Shown one piece after another: positions 51,016 to 60,177 of a DNA stretch of 64,000 nucleotides; within the stretch, counting starts at the first letter, position 1, and each line of letters opens with the position of its first letter. Under the pieces are notes generated by a model that had not been told where the DNA came from, made no database searches, and saw nothing but the letters and a program-made list of their open reading frames with translations. The stretch lies in assembly GCF_000297025.1 (NCBI RefSeq), contig NZ_CAKD01000022.1, positions 1-64,000 on the forward strand, read 5' to 3'. A program made the translations under genes and the position numbers. The stretch is from Lactobacillus pasteurii DSM 23907 = CRBIP 24.76. Its GTDB lineage: Bacteria > Bacillota > Bacilli > Lactobacillales > Lactobacillaceae.

Positions 51016-52899
51016 CTAGTTCATTGTCTGGTCTTGAGATTTTTCTATTTTTCGCAATTTCTTATAAGCCTTCTTGGATCCGCGAGCTAAATCCTTATCA
51101 AACTTATAGTCCTGCCAATTTTCTACAAACAATAAGTCCAGATTATAGCCTTCTGGATAAAGGTCTTTGGCTAATCTCCGCAATTGCAATCGTCTAACTG
51201 GATACAGGTCGAACTTTTTATCAACAAAAACCTTCGCCTGCTGTCCGTCTAAACTATGGAAAATGCCTTCTTTTTTAATTGAGCTAATATAGACCACATC
51301 GCCCTTATGCAAAACTAGCTTAGGCTTTTGCTTTGCGGCTGGCTTTTCTTTAAGTTTTACCTGCTTATGGGCTAGAGGAAATTCATCCCGCTCTAAATAG
51401 TTTTCAGCTAGATGCAAAACTCGGTCTGATAGACCCACTTTTTTGGCAATCCATAAAGCGCGGCTGTCGCCAACTCGGTTCAAAATCAAACGGTAAGTTG
51501 GGCTCAAAGTTGCTGGATCAAAGTCCATCTCTGCTGTCATAAATGCCTCATGCTTTAAAGCAAAATCCTTGATAGCAGAGTAGTGCGTTGTGGCTACAAT
51601 CAAACATCCCCGCAAGTATAGTTCCTGCAAGACGCCAATTGCAATTGCGCTTCCTTCATTAGGGTCTGTTCCCGTCCCTAATTCATCCAGCAAAATCAAA
51701 CTTCTCGCAGTTGCACCCGATATTATATCGGCAATTTGTTTCATCTCCGCTGAAAAAGTACTCAAAGAATTGTCGATACTTTGATGATCGCCAATTAATG
51801 TACAAACCTGATCCATCACTGGAATCTTACATGGCTTTTGACTAGGCAAAAACAATCCTAGTTCAGTCATCAAAACCATCAAACCGATAGTTTTTAAAGC
51901 AACCGTCTTACCTCCAGCATTAGGGCCAGTGATCATTAAGACTGCACGTTCTTGATCTAGCTTAACAGTTAAAGGAACTGGATTAACTAGTAAGGGATGA
52001 CGTACTGCATTTAGTTCCAAGCTGTTTTCATGATTTAAGACCGGCTTTTTACCGTCATAGCTTTGCGAATATCGAGCCCGAGCCATAATTTCGTCAATTG
52101 CCGTAATAGCAGCAATGTTTTCGTTGATGTCACGACTATTTTCAAAAACTTGCGCCGTCAATGCACCTAAAATTGCATACTCAATATTAGTAATTTGCAT
52201 TTTAAGTGTGGCAATTTCTGCGTTTAAATTAACCATCTTGCTAGGCTGCCAGTAAACAGTCTTGCCACCAGATGAACTGGCTACAATCTGGCCATTTAAT
52301 TGATTCTTATAATTAGCCTTCATTGGAATCGTTAAAACGCCGTTTTTTTCGACAATTAAGGGATCTTGAATCATTGTTTTGTACTTTTTATTAGTCAAAA
52401 AATGATTCAACCCTTCTCGAATTGCCGTTTGATCTTGCGTTAGCTGCTTCCTCAATCTGGCTAAATCTCGGTCTGCTCGATCAGCCACGATGCCATGTTC
52501 AATCGAATCATAGATAGCTTCTTCTAGCTTAGGAAGTTCGATCAAGCTTTGCACATATGAACTAAGCAAAGGCGCCTCACTCTCCAATCGCTTAAAGAAG
52601 CGCTTGAGCAAGGTCATCACTCGCAAGTAGTCGGCTACTTTTTCCAATTCGTCAGCAGATAGCAATAAGCCTTTTTGAGCCTTAAGCAAAATTGGATCAA
52701 TCGCCTCAGAATCCACAAATGGCATGTGTTGTCCCGTCTCGATAACAGCTATAGCCTGCTGAGTTTCAATTAACAATTGTTCGACATAAGCAGGATTGTT
52801 AGCTGCCTGCTTTTTCATAATGTTTTCTTTTGCTTTATTAGTCTTGGCATAATCTGCCAAAAGCGACTTAATCCGAGCAAAGTCTAATTCATCAGTCAT
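51016..52899 (-). CDS. MutS2-like ATPase without the Smr nuclease domain
   Basis: A 627-residue MutS-family protein. The N-terminal helical core (ARIKSLLADYAKTNKAKENI), clamp region (IREGLNHFLTNKKYKTMIQD) and ABC-type ATPase are present: Walker A TGPNAGGKTVALKT (about residue 335), then STFSAEMKQIADII, Walker B SLILLDELGTGTDPNEGSAI and the late VATTHYSAIKDFAL. Full MutS2 is about 785 residues with a C-terminal Smr nuclease; here the chain ends after the KOW-like segment VYISSIKKEGIFHSL and a Lys-rich tail. It is likely a shorter paralogue. It may act in ribosome or recombination quality control rather than mismatch repair. Confidence 0.88.
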   Translation of the reverse strand: MTDELDFARIKSLLADYAKTNKAKENIMKKQAANNPAYVEQLLIETQQAIAVIETGQHMPFVDSEAIDPILLKAQKGLLLSADELEKVADYLRVMTLLKRFFKRLESEAPLLSSYVQSLIELPKLEEAIYDSIEHGIVADRADRDLARLRKQLTQDQTAIREGLNHFLTNKKYKTMIQDPLIVEKNGVLTIPMKANYKNQLNGQIVASSSGGKTVYWQPSKMVNLNAEIATLKMQITNIEYAILGALTAQVFENSRDINENIAAITAIDEIMARARYSQSYDGKKPVLNHENSLELNAVRHPLLVNPVPLTVKLDQERAVLMITGPNAGGKTVALKTIGLMVLMTELGLFLPSQKPCKIPVMDQVCTLIGDHQSIDNSLSTFSAEMKQIADIISGATARSLILLDELGTGTDPNEGSAIAIGVLQELYLRGCLIVATTHYSAIKDFALKHEAFMTAEMDFDPATLSPTYRLILNRVGDSRALWIAKKVGLSDRVLHLAENYLERDEFPLAHKQVKLKEKPAAKQKPKLVLHKGDVVYISSIKKEGIFHSLDGQQAKVFVDKKFDLYPVRRLQLRRLAKDLYPEGYNLDLLFVENWQDYKFDKDLARGSKKAYKKLRKIEKSQDQTMN

Positions 52900-53038
52900 T
52901 TTTTCTTCTCCTGATCTAAAAACTTTTACGAGATTAAGCTGTAGTTGCTCATACGCGTCTCCTTTCTATTTTAAAACCATTTTTCTACATAATATCACAT
53001 AATTTTAATTTGTTTCAATAAAATAATAAAGCTATTAT

Positions 53039-53638
53039 CTATTTTCTATCCTGCAGCTCTGATTGTTTGCTGTGGCTAATAATTTTCTTTACTTCTTCAG
53101 CGAAATCTGTTCTCTTAATTGGCCTTAATTTTGAAAGCATCGGTATTTTTTCTAGAACTTTGCCTAAATAATAAGTCGATAAACGCTCCCGGTCATAGAT
53201 TAAACCTGGATAAAGTATTATTACTCGATCACCCAAATAATTTACAAGTGATTTTTCAGTGTATCTTTTGGCATTCAAGTAGCTACTAAAAAATATCGGT
53301 GCATAATTTGCTGAAACAAATATTAATCTATTGTTCTGATCTTGCATGATAGCGGCAATTCGTTCAGCTGGTTCAACAATCGAGTTTTGATAAGTCTGTC
53401 CACGCTTTGGATCTTCATGCAGAATTCCCACACAATCAATTACCCAGTCTGAGCTCTTTATCAAATCTTGCCATACTTTATCTGCGAAACTTCCATCATG
53501 ATAAGTAACCCCACTAACCGAATTTGTTCTTTTGCCATGGCGCGACAAACTATATAGTTCATAGCCTGGTGTTTGGCTAAGCGTCTTTAATATTCCTTGG
53601 CCTACAAGACCTGTACCACCCACAACTGTGATTTGCAT
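53039..53638 (-). CDS. NAD(P)-binding atypical SDR/NmrA-like protein
   Basis: A 199-residue Rossmann protein. TVVGGTGLVGQGILKTL is the NAD(P) site (residues 4-20); WVIDCVGILHEDPK and IFVSANYAPIFFSSYLNAKR give the SDR-like core, with Tyr/Lys in YLNAKRYTEK. It is short for an extended SDR and lacks the C-terminal substrate domain, like the YlbE/YbjT-type small proteins. It may be a redox sensor or a reductase for quinones; the substrate is unknown. Monocistronic. Confidence 0.8.
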   Translation of the reverse strand: MQITVVGGTGLVGQGILKTLSQTPGYELYSLSRHGKRTNSVSGVTYHDGSFADKVWQDLIKSSDWVIDCVGILHEDPKRGQTYQNSIVEPAERIAAIMQDQNNRLIFVSANYAPIFFSSYLNAKRYTEKSLVNYLGDRVIILYPGLIYDRERLSTYYLGKVLEKIPMLSKLRPIKRTDFAEEVKKIISHSKQSELQDRK

Positions 53639-53686
53639 TTTCTCACCTCATTTACTAGAAAAATTCTTTAATTGCGATAGAAAAAA

Positions 53687-53710
53687 GACGAGATTTCTCC
53701 CGCCTTTATA
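53687..53710 (-). terminator. Terminator after the Rpn fragment on the minus strand
   Basis: GACGAGA pairs with the G:U-containing TCCCGCC side. On the minus strand TCTTTTTT follows. Confidence 0.5.
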
Positions 53711-53715
53711 AATAA

Positions 53716-53970
53716 CTACGCTTCTTGCAAGGCAGTGCCTTTAGCTTCGTTCATGAATTGTTTGATCTGTTCATCAGTGAAGTACTTGCCGTAGCGCTTC
53801 TTAGCTTGGCTAAAGATTATTTCATCTGAAAGTCCACTTTCGCCAAATCCAAGAATCAAATTTGTGAGCCCTTCAGCTCTACCTTCAGCGCGTCCGATAA
53901 TTCTGCCCTTTATCTCGCCTTCTTCACGACCTTGGATCTTTTGTGCCATCAAATTCGCTTCGTATCTCAT
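53716..53970 (-). pseudogene. C-terminal fragment of an Rpn-family nuclease
   Basis: An 84-residue frame MRYEANLMAQKIQGREEGEI followed by KGRIIGRAEGRAEGL, an arginine/glutamate-glycine helix, then LSDEIIFSQAKKRYGKYFTD. This is the tail that follows the PD-(D/E)XK domain of Rpn (formerly transposase_31) proteins, usually about 300 residues. There is no nuclease domain here and no clear ribosome binding site. It faces away from the second Rpn remnant at 54136, so the two probably descend from separate copies that were joined by deletion. Confidence 0.65.
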
Positions 53971-54135
53971 GATATCAGACTTCCTGTCCTTGCTTAGTTC
54001 TAATGATAACCTTAGTCAATCAATTGTTCAAAAAATCCAACTTCTTAAGAATTTCTAAAGTTGGAAAACAGAAAAATTTTTTTGCATTTTTTCGCGTATT
54101 TAATATTAAGGGAGCCTCTTTAAAGGAGGTTACCA

Positions 54136-54812
54136 ATGGGACAGAAGAATTTAGCTGAAAAGCAATTTTTGTCCTTTGAAGATGTCTTTGCCGATATCTT
54201 CAATTCCATCGTGCTCAAGCAGGATCTAATCGATCCAAAGAAATTGCGCAACACAAAAACTGAAACCCAATTGCCAGATCTAGGCGATGATCTGCATGCA
54301 CAATTAAGAGACGTAGCTAAGATCTACTCAGACGGCAAGGTTAGGCTAGCGCTATTGGGAATTGAGAATCAAACTAGGTCTGATAGGCTAATGGCAGCTA
54401 GGATCATGGCTTATAACGCAACAGCAATCATTGATCAGTTGAAGTCCAAAGACTGGCCTCAATCGCTATATCCGATCCTAACCATTGTGTTTTACTTTGG
54501 TAAAGAGAAGTGGATGGACCAACTAGATGGCGACTATCTAGAGAAGTTTCTTGAGATAATGACTAAAGATAATAAGAAAGCAGGTGCGAGATGGGAAGCT
54601 ACTTAGGCAAAATTGAAGCAAGAGGCAAAGCCCAAGGCCGGGCTGAAGGTGAAGCTAAAGGCAAGATCCTAGGCGCAGTTCGCGTTATGATTAAATACAA
54701 GGTTCAACCTGACGAGATCAGAAAGAATATTCGTGAAGACTACCCCCACTTCGACCAAAGCAAGTTGGATGACATCATCGCTGAGCAAAAGAAGGAACTC
54801 GGCATTAGTTAA
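54136..54812 (+). pseudogene. Rpn-family nuclease, internally deleted and frameshifted
   Basis: Frame one (54136-54606) is the N-terminal nuclease domain: LSFEDVFADIFNSIVLKQDL, IENQTRSDRLMAARIMAYNA and YPILTIVFYFGKEKW, which include the PD-(D/E)XK acidic/Gln residues of the Rpn family. It then runs into a shifted end, GARWEAT. Frame two (from 54591) supplies the normal C-terminal tail: GKAQGRAEGEAKGKILGAVR and DIIAEQKKELGIS. About 100 residues expected between them are missing. AAAGGAGG upstream of ATG 54136 is intact, so a truncated product may be made. Full Rpn proteins are about 290-320 residues. Confidence 0.7.
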
Positions 54813-54841
54813 TAAATAAGAGTATAGGCTCCCCCCACAAG

Positions 54842-54873
54842 GCGACTAGTATAAGGCTAGTCGCTCTTTTTTA
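54842..54873 (+). terminator. Terminator after the Rpn remnant
   Basis: GCGACTAG pairs with CTAGTCGC around a 7-base loop; a T-run follows. Confidence 0.85.
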
Positions 54874-54996
54874 TCCTTTTAAAATTTTGCTTAAACCGAG
54901 TTTTGTTCAAGACATATTTCTTTACTTTTATAAAATTAGTATTACAATTATCTTAAATATTATTAGACTGACATTATTAGAGAGGAAGTAATGCCG

Positions 54997-56019
54997 ATGT
55001 CAAAAACCAAAGTATCAGACTTAGATTGGAACAATTTAGGATTTCAATATCACGATTTGCCTTATCGTTGGACTGACGAATTTAAGGATGGTAAATGGCA
55101 AGGTGGTCATTTGACTCAAGATTCTAACATGGTTTTCAATGAAGCCGCTGAAGAATTGCATTATGGTCAAGAAGTCTTTGAAGGTTTAAAAGCTTATAGA
55201 AGAAAAGACGGAGGCATTAATCTCTTTCGTCCTGATCAAAATGCCAAAAGAATGTATGATTCTGCCAAACGTTTAATGATGCAACCTTATCCAGAAGATA
55301 AATTCGTCGAAGCAATCAAAGAAGTGGTAAAGGCAAATCAAGAATTTGTTCCACCTTACGGTTCTGGCGGAACCCTTTATATTCGTCCTTTCATGATCGG
55401 AACCCAGCCATTAGTTGGCGTGCAAAGATCAGAAAGCTATGTCTTTAGAATTTATGCAACTCCAGTTGGTGCTTATGTTAAAGGCCTTAATCCAATGCCT
55501 TATAAAGTTAGTGAGTACGACCGAGCAGCTTATGCCGGAACTGGCCAGGCTAAGACTGCCGGAAATTATGCCGGAAGTTTATTGCCTTCTCTTAAAGCTA
55601 AAAAAGAAGGCTTTGCAGACTGCCTCTTCTTAGATCCACGCGAGCACAAATACATTGACGAATTCAGTGGTGCTAACTTCTATGGCATTACCAAAGACGG
55701 ACAATTTCAAACACCTAAGTCTCCATCTATTTTGCCATCAATTACTAAGAGATCGCTTTTGCAAATTGCTGCTGATCAAGGCTTGAACCCAATTGAGACT
55801 CAAATTCCTATTGCAGAAGTTGATCGCTTTGTCGAAGTTGGTGCAATGGGGACCGCTGCTGTAATTTCACCAGTAAGTTCGCTGACTTATGAAGGAAAGA
55901 CCATTACCTTTGGTGATGAAGTTGGTCCAGTAACTCAAAAACTTTACGATACTTTATTCAACATCCAAGTTGGTGATGCAGAAGATATCTACGGCTGGAC
56001 TGTTCAAATTGACTTATAA
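54997..56019 (+). CDS. bcaT: Branched-chain amino acid aminotransferase
   Basis: A 340-residue fold-type IV PLP enzyme that transfers amino groups between branched-chain amino acids and 2-oxoglutarate. The PLP lysine is in GTGQAKTAGNYAGSLLP (about residue 186). The EEFSGANFYGI-type and the C-terminal VGAMGTAAVISPVSSL blocks are the phosphate and substrate loops. Two ATGs are possible; AGAGGAAG is 8 bases before ATG 54997, against only 2 bases for ATG 54991, so 54997 is chosen. It is the only amino-acid aminotransferase here and stands alone. In lactobacilli it mostly works in catabolism or aroma formation. Confidence 0.95.
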   Translation: MSKTKVSDLDWNNLGFQYHDLPYRWTDEFKDGKWQGGHLTQDSNMVFNEAAEELHYGQEVFEGLKAYRRKDGGINLFRPDQNAKRMYDSAKRLMMQPYPEDKFVEAIKEVVKANQEFVPPYGSGGTLYIRPFMIGTQPLVGVQRSESYVFRIYATPVGAYVKGLNPMPYKVSEYDRAAYAGTGQAKTAGNYAGSLLPSLKAKKEGFADCLFLDPREHKYIDEFSGANFYGITKDGQFQTPKSPSILPSITKRSLLQIAADQGLNPIETQIPIAEVDRFVEVGAMGTAAVISPVSSLTYEGKTITFGDEVGPVTQKLYDTLFNIQVGDAEDIYGWTVQIDL

Positions 56020-56024
56020 CAAAT

Positions 56025-56060
56025 AAAATCACAGGATTTTGATTTGATCCTGTGATTTTT
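56025..56060. terminator. Bidirectional terminator after bcaT
   Basis: AAAATCACAGGAT pairs with ATCCTGTGATTTT; T-runs on both strands. Confidence 0.9.
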
Positions 56061-56073
56061 TCTGTCTATTTAG

Positions 56074-56373
<300 letters not shown>

Positions 56374-56385
56374 CTATTTAGAAAC

Positions 56386-56416
56386 ATCTTAATCCTTGGA
56401 GTTAACTCCAAGTCAA
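56386..56416 (-). promoter_or_regulatory. MerR-type promoter with perfect palindrome
   Basis: On the minus strand: -35 TTGACT, a 19-base spacer and -10 TAAGAT. The spacer holds CTTGGAGTTAACTCCAAG (56395-56412), a perfect 18-bp palindrome. The unusually long 19-base spacer with a dyad between -35 and -10 is the hallmark of promoters activated by MerR-family regulators (AdhR/NmlR type half-site). The regulator gene is not in this window. Confidence 0.75.
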
Positions 56417-56442
56417 GCACAAAAATAAATTTTAAACAAAAA

Positions 56443-56472
56443 AATCAAGCAGCCTAGTCAAAACTGCTTGAT
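56443..56472 (-). terminator. Terminator of the ADP-ribosylglycohydrolase gene
   Basis: AATCAAGCAG pairs with CTGCTTGAT; on the minus strand a T-run follows. Confidence 0.8.
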
Positions 56473-56481
56473 CTTCTTGAA

Positions 56482-57441
56482 TTATTCACTTAATGAGCTA
56501 TAAAAGTCCGTGCACAGTTGCTTAATCCAGTCGCCCTTAGCTAAGGTATGAAGCCAATCTGCTGGCATAGCCTCAACTCCATAAACTAACCCAGCTGCTC
56601 CACCAGCAATTGCTGCGATTGTATCTGTGTCGTCGCCTAAATTAACTGCCGACAATACAACTTCTTCATAAGAATGATTGTTTGCCAGACACCACAGCAC
56701 TGCATAAAGCGTATCAACTACATAGCCTGTGCTCTTAATTTGCTCACGTCTTAGTTCAAAAATATGCACCAAATTTGCGAACTCGTAGAGATATCTAGCA
56801 AAAAACGGATCCTGATTGTAAAAGGCCAAAGCATCTGCAATGCCACTACGAATAGCTAATGGCAAAGGGTATCCTTTCAAGAGATTGAAAACCACTTCCG
56901 CATAAATACCACATGCAATTAGACATCTTGGGTTGGCATGGGTGCATTTGGAGTAATTATGGATAATTTCTGCACTTTCGCGATCCAATTTTCCCTTGCC
57001 TTGAGCGTGTAGATACAAAACTATCGGCAAAATTCTCATTAATGAACCATTGCCACTAGTCCAATCGCTAATTTCGCCACTTTCTAAGGCCTTTGCGCCT
57101 TTATTGAAATTAAAAATCGCCGTTTTGGTAGTACCGCCAACGTCAAAAGCTTCACCGCGGGCAGAATAGTCACCTTCCCATAGCCATTTAGAAAAGCGTT
57201 CCATCAAATCCTTGTAGTCAACTCCTGCTTTAGTTAATGAATCAACTGTAGCTAAAGTCAAGCTAGTGTCATCAGACCAAGTTCCAGCTACTTGACCATG
57301 CTCACCACCTGCACTCATGTCTGTTACTGGATTCATATCTAAATCTGATCTAGACATGAATTCTACTGGCACACCTAAGGCATCACCGATGGCAAAGCCT
57401 AATATACCATCAAAAATTTGCTTTTTGCTTATCTTCGTCAT
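56482..57441 (-). CDS. ADP-ribosylglycohydrolase family protein
   Basis: A 319-residue DraG/ARH-fold protein. The first metal motif is GTWSDDTSLTLAT (about residues 53-65) and the second LGDDTDTIAAIAGG (about 268-281); the GDALGVPVEF block at the N-terminus is also typical. These aspartates bind the two Mg ions that open ADP-ribose. It would remove ADP-ribose from proteins, nucleic acids or small molecules. No ADP-ribosyltransferase or macrodomain gene lies next to it, so the target is unknown. Monocistronic. Confidence 0.88.
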   Translation of the reverse strand: MTKISKKQIFDGILGFAIGDALGVPVEFMSRSDLDMNPVTDMSAGGEHGQVAGTWSDDTSLTLATVDSLTKAGVDYKDLMERFSKWLWEGDYSARGEAFDVGGTTKTAIFNFNKGAKALESGEISDWTSGNGSLMRILPIVLYLHAQGKGKLDRESAEIIHNYSKCTHANPRCLIACGIYAEVVFNLLKGYPLPLAIRSGIADALAFYNQDPFFARYLYEFANLVHIFELRREQIKSTGYVVDTLYAVLWCLANNHSYEEVVLSAVNLGDDTDTIAAIAGGAAGLVYGVEAMPADWLHTLAKGDWIKQLCTDFYSSLSE

Positions 57442-57463
57442 ATTATTCTCCGCAAACTATATC

Positions 57464-59359
57464 TTAGTCAGTTGCATATTCTTTAACATTTAGGTCATGC
57501 TTTTTGCTGTTAGCATCAATTAAGACAAAATGCGATCGTTGGCTATTCTTAAAATCACTTGGATAACGGCCTGACTTGGTTGCATAGTCTGTATAAATTC
57601 CTACACGTATCTTGTCATAATTATTAACATCTTGCATTAAAGCAAAAATTGCATTTGCTTCAATTGTAGATAAATCATTGAGATCCTTGACTTTTATTTT
57701 CTTGCCGTCAAGTCTCTTTTGACTAATCTGAACCTGATCAATCAAGCTGGCCATCACCATTTGAGTTGTTTGACTGTCATTTTTTGCCTTAGTCAAAGAT
57801 GCTAAGGCTTGATCATAGGCTGCTCTTGTTTGATAATCACTTAAACGGTACTTATCGCTAGCCTTAACTGTATCGACTGCAGCTAATAGTGTATCTGCCC
57901 GATTCTTAAGTTCTTTACTTGCAATTTTATTATAATCAGCCTCAGCTTCTTTGGCAGTATTTTGCGCCTTAAGCTTAAGGCCAGTTACCGTATCAGCGTC
58001 ACTAGCCTTAACATAAAGATCACAAGAGCTTCTCTCTGGTTCAGATGACTCATCATCACCGTATGGTTCGACAATTCTAGCAGTCAAATGGTAATATAGT
58101 TCAGCCTTATTTTCAGAACTATTCCAAATATAGCGCGCTTGATCAGCTACAAACACGCCGCTACCAGACTTCAGACTGCCAATAACTTTGCCATTTACAT
58201 CATAGCTTGAAACAGTCTTATTAAAATCAACAATTGTATTGTACTTGTCAAGATAGCGACTAGTCTGTATATGTTGTCTAATGTAGAAATTTGCACTTAC
58301 TTGATCTTCTACACTATTATTAGGGTATTCTTCACCCGGACCCCAATCAAGATAATAGTCGCTGCCTTTAATATGGTAGTAGATTCTTTGTACATCTCCA
58401 GATCCATAAGATACGGCATAATCAGAAGTGACCTTTTGACCGCGATGATAAATCTTGGTAGATGGATTTAATTTAGTATCTATAGCTACTTGGTCATGCT
58501 TGATTGTTAACTCAACCGGACCCTTAGCAAAAATAATTCGACCATTGAGCAATTCTAGATTAATCGTTTTGACATAGGCATTCTTGCCAATTGCAATGTA
58601 GGTTGAATTCTTGATCTTCTTAGTTGGCAAAGTATAGCTAGCACTTGATTTATAAGCTTGTTTGGTGAAAAATACACTGTTTTTTGTAGCTTTTTGCCAT
58701 TTTCCGGCATATTTAACAAGGCTATATTTACCTAAAACAGTCTTACCCACACGTTTGCCATTCTTGTCATAAACATAGGCATTGTGATTCAACCTTACTA
58801 CGCCTTTGCCGTCGACTTTAGCAATATATTGCGCATCGACGTAGTGGCCTTTGCCAATATTGTATAGAACTTTAGGGGCATAGGTAGAAGCAATTTTGCC
58901 CAGATATTGAAAGTCACTGCCAGCCTTTAAATAGCTTTGACCATGAAAGTTCTTGATTCGTTTGCCATTTTTGTCATAGATATAAGAATTTTTGTTGATT
59001 CTTAGATAGATCTTACCGTCTTTTTCATATGAACTGGTGGCATTGGCAGCCTTCACAAATCCTCCATCGCCTAAGGATTGATAGGTATCCTTGCCAATAT
59101 AAGTAATTAGATCTAATGCATTTTCAAGGGCATGGGCCTTACCCTTAATAACTACTGGTCTGCCATAGTATTTATAACTTTTATTAGAACTGACATTGGT
59201 GTTGCCAATATAATTTCCTTTTTTATCCACGACCGAAACTTTACCATCGTAAGTTGGCGCGATGGTGATGGTTTGCGTTGAAGAAGCCTGTACTGGTCTA
59301 TTAAAAAATAGCCCCGCTCCTAGCACAGAAGCACATACGAGTATCAATTTTCCCTTCAT
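57464..59359 (-). CDS. Large SLAP-repeat surface protein sharing a novel domain
   Basis: A 631-residue secreted protein. The signal peptide ends near RPVQASS (about residue 27). About 245 residues with several SLAP-like repeats follow (YDGKVSVVDKKGNYIGNT, LRINKNSYIYDKNGKRIKNF, RLNHNAYVYDKNGKRVGKTV, YIAIGKNAYVKTINLELL). Residues about 280-470 match the C-terminal domain of the 6620-7813 protein: RIYYHIKGSDYYLDWG against AIYHIKGTDYWIY, and ENKAELYYHLT against ENKAELFYRLH. The last 160 residues include a FIVAR-like helix pair and end in YATD. AAGGAAGGTG before ATG 59359 sets the start. It is anchored through SLAP motifs rather than LPXTG. Confidence 0.83.
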   Translation of the reverse strand: MKGKLILVCASVLGAGLFFNRPVQASSTQTITIAPTYDGKVSVVDKKGNYIGNTNVSSNKSYKYYGRPVVIKGKAHALENALDLITYIGKDTYQSLGDGGFVKAANATSSYEKDGKIYLRINKNSYIYDKNGKRIKNFHGQSYLKAGSDFQYLGKIASTYAPKVLYNIGKGHYVDAQYIAKVDGKGVVRLNHNAYVYDKNGKRVGKTVLGKYSLVKYAGKWQKATKNSVFFTKQAYKSSASYTLPTKKIKNSTYIAIGKNAYVKTINLELLNGRIIFAKGPVELTIKHDQVAIDTKLNPSTKIYHRGQKVTSDYAVSYGSGDVQRIYYHIKGSDYYLDWGPGEEYPNNSVEDQVSANFYIRQHIQTSRYLDKYNTIVDFNKTVSSYDVNGKVIGSLKSGSGVFVADQARYIWNSSENKAELYYHLTARIVEPYGDDESSEPERSSCDLYVKASDADTVTGLKLKAQNTAKEAEADYNKIASKELKNRADTLLAAVDTVKASDKYRLSDYQTRAAYDQALASLTKAKNDSQTTQMVMASLIDQVQISQKRLDGKKIKVKDLNDLSTIEANAIFALMQDVNNYDKIRVGIYTDYATKSGRYPSDFKNSQRSHFVLIDANSKKHDLNVKEYATD

Positions 59360-59448
59360 TTGTAACACCTTCCTTAGTACTTTAATTATACTATTGGTAG
59401 CTGTTAATATTAATTAAAAATGACTAAAGATAAAGTTCAACACAGAAA

Positions 59449-59474
59449 AAATAGGCACAGCAAGGTGCCTATTT
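59449..59474 (-). terminator. Terminator downstream of the R-M remnant
   Basis: AAATAGGCAC pairs with GTGCCTATTT; on the minus strand TTTTTT follows. It closes the minus-strand unit 59477-61679. Confidence 0.85.
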
Positions 59475-59476
59475 CC

Positions 59477-59883
59477 TTATAACTTATTGATTTGCTTTTG
59501 CAAATCTTTCAATTCATCCTTCTTCAGGAAGTAGCCAAGAATTTCAAGATAGTATTGTGCCTTTTTCTTATCTTCTTGATCAATCATCTGTTGGATCATC
59601 TGGTAAGCAAGTTTGACAATATTTTCATCTGGAGTTAGAGGAATATCCTGGTCGGCAAGTTCTGCTCTAACTAACATAATATTTGGACGAATATTGACAG
59701 ATTTATCCATTTCCGCGATGTACTTAAGTTCTGATCGTACCATCGGCGACTTGTAGTAGCGCTGGCTGAAGATGTCACAATTAGCAGCCAATTGATATTG
59801 GCCCTTTTCAACATAGTAATATCCGAGATTGCGGTAATATCTGGCTAGTTCATCTGGGTGAACATACTCGCTAGTAATAAAGT
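59477..59883 (-). pseudogene. TPR-like C-terminal fragment fused to res
   Basis: After the shared residues KNFITSEYV the frame continues DELARYYRNLGYYYVEKGQY, AANCDIFSQRYYKSPMVRSE and YYLEILGYFLKKDELKDLQK, a helical repeat (TPR-like) C-terminus unlike any restriction subunit. It is joined to the N-terminal res fragment in a shifted frame. A deletion has therefore removed most of res and the 5' part of some downstream gene. The function of that lost gene is unknown. A protein made from the hybrid frame would need to cross the frameshift at the A7 run (59884-59890). Confidence 0.6.
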
Positions 59884-60176
59884 TTTTTTGTTCCTTCTTT
59901 AATACTTGGGGTAGGCACAACAATAATGAACTTAAACAAGCCATATTTCTTATGAAGCTCGTACATTAACCGAGTATAAACGTAGGTCTTTCCAGTACCA
60001 GTTTCCATTTTAATATCAACGTTAGCTTCATCTTTATAACGTTGATAGATTAGTGGATTTGCGTAGACGTAATCCGCATCTGCATCATCCGTTCTTGTGT
60101 CAACACCTTTGAATGCTTTGTCGATTGCGGCCAAAGCTTCTGTTTGGTGTTCTAGTGTCTCTAATTTGATTTGCAA
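59884..60176 (-). pseudogene. Type III restriction subunit Res, N-terminal fragment
   Basis: A TTG-started frame reads [20 protein letters not shown], then Walker [21 protein letters not shown] and [15 protein letters not shown], the standard start of type III Res helicase-nucleases (normally about 900-1000 residues). It then frameshifts in a run of seven A/T (59884-59890). In the other frame the expected [13 protein letters not shown] continues, after which Res sequence ends. So one base in the A7 run breaks the frame, and a deletion removes the remaining 800 residues. The stop of the mod gene lies 2 bases upstream, so the pair was mod-res. Confidence 0.75.
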
Positions 60177-60177
60177 T

